64,000 bases of DNA from Synaphobranchus kaupii (Eukaryota > Chordata > Actinopteri > Anguilliformes > Synaphobranchidae): the NCBI GenBank assembly GCA_029718625.1, contig JAINUF010000027.1, forward strand, positions 4,055,332 through 4,119,331. Direction: 5' to 3'. The translations under genes and the position numbers were made by a program. Every line of letters begins with the position of its first letter. Within the stretch, counting starts at the first letter, position 1. The notes beneath the pieces are model-generated. The model made no database searches and was not told the origin of the DNA. It saw only the letters and a list, made by a program, of their open reading frames with translations. Below are positions 59,641 through 64,000 of the stretch, one piece after another.

Positions 59641-62263
59641 GGGTTGGGGTCCGCACGCACTTTTGGGTTGGGGTCCGCACGCACTTTTGGGTTGGGGTCC
59701 GCACGCACTTTTGGGTTGGGGTCCGCACGCACTTTTGGGTTGGGGTCCGCACGCACTTTTGGGTTGGGGTCCGCACGCACTTTTGGGTTGGGGTCCGCAC
59801 GCACTTTTGGGTTGGGGTCCGCACGCACTTTTGGGTTGGGGTCCGCACGCACTTTTGGGTTGGGGTCCGCACGCACTTTTGGGTTGGGGTCCGCACGCAC
59901 TTTTGGGTTGGGGTCCGCACGCACTTTTGGGTTGGGGTCCGCACGCACTTTTGGGTTGGGGTCCGCACGCACTTTTGGGTTGGGGTCCGCACGCACTTTT
60001 GGGTTGGGGTCCGCACGCACTTTTGGGTTGGGGTCCGCACGCACTTTTGGGTTGGGGTCCGCACGCACTTTTGGGTTGGGGTCCGCACGCACTTTTGGGT
60101 TGGGGTCCGCACGCACTTTTGGGTTGGGGTCCGCACGCACTTTTGGGTTGGGGTCCGCACGCACTTTTGGGTTGGGGTCCGCACGCACTTTTGGGTTGGG
60201 GTCCGCACGCACTTTTGGGTTGGGGTCCGCACGCACTTTTGGGTTGGGGTCCGCACGCACTTTTGGGTTGGGGTCCGCACGCACTTTTGGGTTGGGGTCC
60301 GCACGCACTTTTGGGTTGGGGTCCGCACGCACTTTTGGGTTGGGGTCCGCACGCACTTTTGGGTTGGGGTCCGCACGCACTTTTGGGTTGGGGTCCGCAC
60401 GCACTTTTGGGTTGGGGTCCGCACGCACTTTTGGGTTGGGGTCCGCACGCACTTTTGGGTTGGGGTCCGCACGCACTTTTGGGTTGGGGTCCGCACGCAC
60501 TTTTGGGTTGGGGTCCGCACGCACTTTTGGGTTGGGGTCCGCACGCACTTTTGGGTTGGGGTCCGCACGCACTTTTGGGTTGGGGTCCGCACGCACTTTT
60601 GGGTTGGGGTCCGCACGCACTTTTGGGTTGGGGTCCGCACGCACTTTTGGGTTGGGGTCCGCACGCACTTTTGGGTTGGGGTCCGCACGCACTTTTGGGT
60701 TGGGGTCCGCACGCACTTTTGGGTTGGGGTCCGCACGCACTTTTGGGTTGGGGTCCGCACGCACTTTTGGGTTGGGGTCCGCACGCACTTTTGGGTTGGG
60801 GTCCGCACGCACTTTTGGGTTGGGGTCCGCACGCACTTTTGGGTTGGGGTCCGCACGCACTTTTGGGTTGGGGTCCGCACGCACTTTTGGGTTGGGGTCC
60901 GCACGCACTTTTGGGTTGGGGTCCGCACGCACTTTTGGGTTGGGGTCCGCACGCACTTTTGGGTTGGGGTCCGCACGCACTTTTGGGTTGGGGTCCGCAC
61001 GCACTTTTGGGTTGGGGTCCGCACGCACTTTTGGGTTGGGGTCCGCACGCACTTTTGGGTTGGGGTCCGCACGCACTTTTGGGTTGGGGTCCGCACGCAC
61101 TTTTGGGTTGGGGTCCGCACGCACTTTTGGGTTGGGGTCCGCACGCACTTTTGGGTTGGGGTCCGCACGCACTTTTGGGTTGGGGTCCGCACGCACTTTT
61201 GGGTTGGGGTCCGCACGCACTTTTGGGTTGGGGTCCGCACGCACTTTTGGGTTGGGGTCCGCACGCACTTTTGGGTTGGGGTCCGCACGCACTTTTGGGT
61301 TGGGGTCCGCACGCACTTTTGGGTTGGGGTCCGCACGCACTTTTGGGTTGGGGTCCGCACGCACTTTTGGGTTGGGGTCCGCACGCACTTTTGGGTTGGG
61401 GTCCGCACGCACTTTTGGGTTGGGGTCCGCACGCACTTTTGGGTTGGGGTCCGCACGCACTTTTGGGTTGGGGTCCGCACGCACTTTTGGGTTGGGGTCC
61501 GCACGCACTTTTGGGTTGGGGTCCGCACGCACTTTTGGGTTGGGGTCCGCACGCACTTTTGGGTTGGGGTCCGCACGCACTTTTGGGTTGGGGTCCGCAC
61601 GCACTTTTGGGTTGGGGTCCGCACGCACTTTTGGGTTGGGGTCCGCACGCACTTTTGGGTTGGGGTCCGCACGCACTTTTGGGTTGGGGTCCGCACGCAC
61701 TTTTGGGTTGGGGTCCGCACGCACTTTTGGGTTGGGGTCCGCACGCACTTTTGGGTTGGGGGTCCGCACGCACTTTTGGGTTGGGGTCCGCACGCACTTT
61801 TGGGTTGGGGTCCGCACGCACTTTTGGGTTGGGGGTCCGCACGCACTTTTGGGTTGGGGTCCGCACGCACTTTTGGGTTGGGGTCCGCACGCACTTTTGG
61901 GTTGGGGTCCGCACGCACTTTTGGGTTGGGGTCCGCACGCACTTTTGGGTTGGGGTCCGCACGCACTTTTGGGTTGGGGTCCGCACGCACTTTTGGGTTG
62001 GGGTCCGCACGCACTTTTGGGTTGGGGTCCGCACGCACTTTTGGGTTGGGGTCCGCACGCACTTTTGGGTTGGGGTCCGCACTTTTGGGTTGGGGTTCGC
62101 ACTTTTGGGTTGGGGTTCGCACTTTTGGGTTGGGGTTCGCACTTTTGGGTTGGGGTTCGCACTTTTGGGTTGGGGTTCGCACTTTTGGGTTGGGGTTCGC
62201 ACTTTTGGGTTGGGGTTCGCACTTTTGGGTTGGGGTTCGCACTTTTGGGTTGGGGTTCGCACT
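59641..62263 (+). repeat. 24-bp minisatellite array G (2,623 bp)
   Basis: Pure TTTTGGG units without CGG variants. Two single-G insertions near 61757 and 61830 each shift the frame. The right edge is a 20-bp block. Confidence 0.98.
62071..62263 (+). repeat. 20-bp variant block at right edge of array G
   Basis: One transitional GTCCGCAC unit then nine GTTCGCAC units. This is the longest terminal 20-bp run in the window. Confidence 0.95.
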
Positions 62264-62567
62264 GGGTTTGCACACAGATAAATCGGGGCCACAATTGCTT
62301 GCGGGGCTGCAGAAAAGCTGGAGTGAAAAAGAGAGGTTGAAACATGTTTAAAATCATCAATATCTGTTAGCATAAATTATGCGGGAAAACACATGAGAAG
62401 CTGTGACTTGGATTATTATTTCTTCATATATTTATAAATATGCACAGTGAAAATGGTGATGGTTAAATCCCCCCATGAAGTTTAATTAGAGTTTGAAGTT
62501 GGCCATCTCATATCCTTGTATATAACAGTACTACCACATTTTGACCACAAGATGGTGCCATTTTAAC
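62264..62567 (+). repeat. X' segment, right flank of array G
   Basis: 304 bp, a direct repeat of 59346-59640, with A-like markers. Confidence 0.9.
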
Positions 62568-62616
62568 AGATAGTTGAATTAGCACCATCTTGTGGTCAAA
62601 ATGTGGTAGTACTATG
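62423..62616. repeat. Large inverted repeat, left arm and first hairpin only
   Basis: Left arm 62423-62567 and hairpin 1. The sequence is cut by the assembly gap before hairpin 2 and the right arm. Confidence 0.8.
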
Positions 62617-63116
62617 NNNNNNNNNNNNNNNNNNNNNNNNNNNNNNNNNNNNNNNNNNNNNNNNNNNNNNNNNNNNNNNNNNNNNNNNNNNNNNNNNNNN
62701 NNNNNNNNNNNNNNNNNNNNNNNNNNNNNNNNNNNNNNNNNNNNNNNNNNNNNNNNNNNNNNNNNNNNNNNNNNNNNNNNNNNNNNNNNNNNNNNNNNNN
62801 NNNNNNNNNNNNNNNNNNNNNNNNNNNNNNNNNNNNNNNNNNNNNNNNNNNNNNNNNNNNNNNNNNNNNNNNNNNNNNNNNNNNNNNNNNNNNNNNNNNN
62901 NNNNNNNNNNNNNNNNNNNNNNNNNNNNNNNNNNNNNNNNNNNNNNNNNNNNNNNNNNNNNNNNNNNNNNNNNNNNNNNNNNNNNNNNNNNNNNNNNNNN
63001 NNNNNNNNNNNNNNNNNNNNNNNNNNNNNNNNNNNNNNNNNNNNNNNNNNNNNNNNNNNNNNNNNNNNNNNNNNNNNNNNNNNNNNNNNNNNNNNNNNNN
63101 NNNNNNNNNNNNNNNN
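62617..63116. other. Assembly gap, 500 N
   Basis: Exactly 500 Ns, the same size as the first gap, so a conventional rather than measured length. Array sequence resumes directly after it. The missing part should include at least the rest of the inverted repeat and could include one or more whole macro-units. Confidence 0.99.
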
Positions 63117-64000
63117 GGTTGGGGTCCGCACGCACTTTTGGGTTGGGGTCCGCACGCACTTTTCGGTTGGGGTCCGCACGCACTTTTGGGTTGGGGTCCG
63201 CACGCACTTTTGGGTTGGGGTCCGCACGCACTTTTGGGTTGGGGTCCGCACGCACTTTTGGGTTGGGGTCCGCACGCACTTTTGGGTTGGGGTCCGCACG
63301 CACTTTTGGGTTGGGGTCCGCACGCACTTTTGGGTTGGGGTCCGCACGCACTTTTGGGTTGGGGTCCGCACGCACTTTTGGGTTGGGGTCCGCACGCACT
63401 TTTGGGTTGGGGTCCGCACGCACTTTTGGGTTGGGGTCCGCACGCACTTTTCGGTTGGGGTCCGCACGCACTTTTGGGTTGGGGTCCGCACGCACTTTTG
63501 GGTTGGGGTCCGCACGCACTTTTGGGTTGGGGTCCGCACGCACTTTTGGGTTGGGGTCCGCACGCACTTTTGGGTTGGGGTCCGCACGCACTTTTGGGTT
63601 GGGGTCCGCACGCACTTTTGGGTTGGGGTCCGCACGCACTTTTGGGTTGGGGTCCGCACGCACTTTTGGGTTGGGGTCCGCACGCACTTTTCGGTTGGGG
63701 TCCGCACGCACTTTTCGGTTGGGGTCCGCACGCACTTTTGGGTTGGGGTCCGCACGCACTTTTGGGTTGGGGTCCGCACGCACTTTTCGGTTGGGGTCCG
63801 CACGCACTTTTGGGTTGGGGTCCGCACGCACTTTTGGGTTGGGGTCCGCACGCACTTTTGGGTTGGGGTCCGCACGCACTTTTGGGTTGGGGTCCGCACG
63901 CACTTTTGGGTTGGGGTCCGCACGCACTTTTGGGTTGGGGTCCGCACGCACTTTTGGGTTGGGGTCCGCACGCACTTTTGGGTTGGGGTCCGCACGCACT
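63117..64000 (+). repeat. 24-bp minisatellite array H (right-truncated by window)
   Basis: About 37 units, mostly TTTTGGG with five scattered TTTTCGG units. This composition is closer to arrays A and B than to C-G. The start lies in the gap and the end beyond the window. Confidence 0.97.

Overview
The window holds no protein-coding gene that I can support. It is a block of satellite-type DNA from a eukaryote, most likely a fish or other aquatic vertebrate (moderate to low confidence). The clues are CA microsatellites, small terminal-inverted-repeat elements, a hAT-like repeat terminus (CAGTGGTTCCCAACC), fixed 500-N scaffold gaps and the absence of any gene-like organisation. I recognise no named repeat family with certainty.

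Two levels of tandem repetition are interleaved. The lower level is a G-rich minisatellite with a 24-bp unit that begins TTTGGGTTGGGG and ends TCCGCACGCACT, plus a 20-bp derivative. It forms eight arrays, all in the same orientation: A 1-4044, B 18058-30622, C 34825-35659, D 39846-41909, E 45370-46466, F 50665-51833, G 59641-62263 and H 63117-64000. Together they make up about 25.3 kb, roughly 40% of the window. The upper level is a macro-unit whose core is about 3.05 kb and nearly identical in ten copies (U1-U10), all on the same strand.

Macro-units come in two kinds. In L-kind units (U1, U5, U6, U7, U8, U9) the core is preceded by an array, usually then a duplicated ~304-bp segment (X'), a large inverted repeat, and a 536-bp TIR element inserted with a 7-bp target duplication. 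In U1 and U7 the array is fused directly into the TIR element. In S-kind units (U2, U3, U4, U10) the core is preceded by a truncated hairpin pair, a C-rich minisatellite, a (CA)n tract and about 250 bp of unique spacer. U4 has also lost the hairpins.

Cores fall into an A lineage (U1, U2, U9) and a B lineage (U4-U8, U10), with U3 an A-to-B mosaic. Every B core is followed by a 24-bp array and no A core is. Each array with an intact right border lies between a B-type copy of the ~295-bp X segment on its left and an A-like ~304-bp copy on its right, so the arrays appear to sit at an A/B recombination joint. The hairpins carry inverted copies of a motif close to the CTCF consensus (CCACTAGATGGTGCC), so such sites flank the arrays. 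The best candidate for something undescribed is therefore a composite macrosatellite: G-rich, CpG-dense arrays of variable length bordered by CTCF-like hairpins and a MITE-like insertion, evolving by unequal exchange and conversion. Very long open frames over the arrays (up to about 4,240 codons) are artefacts of a stop-free 24-bp unit.
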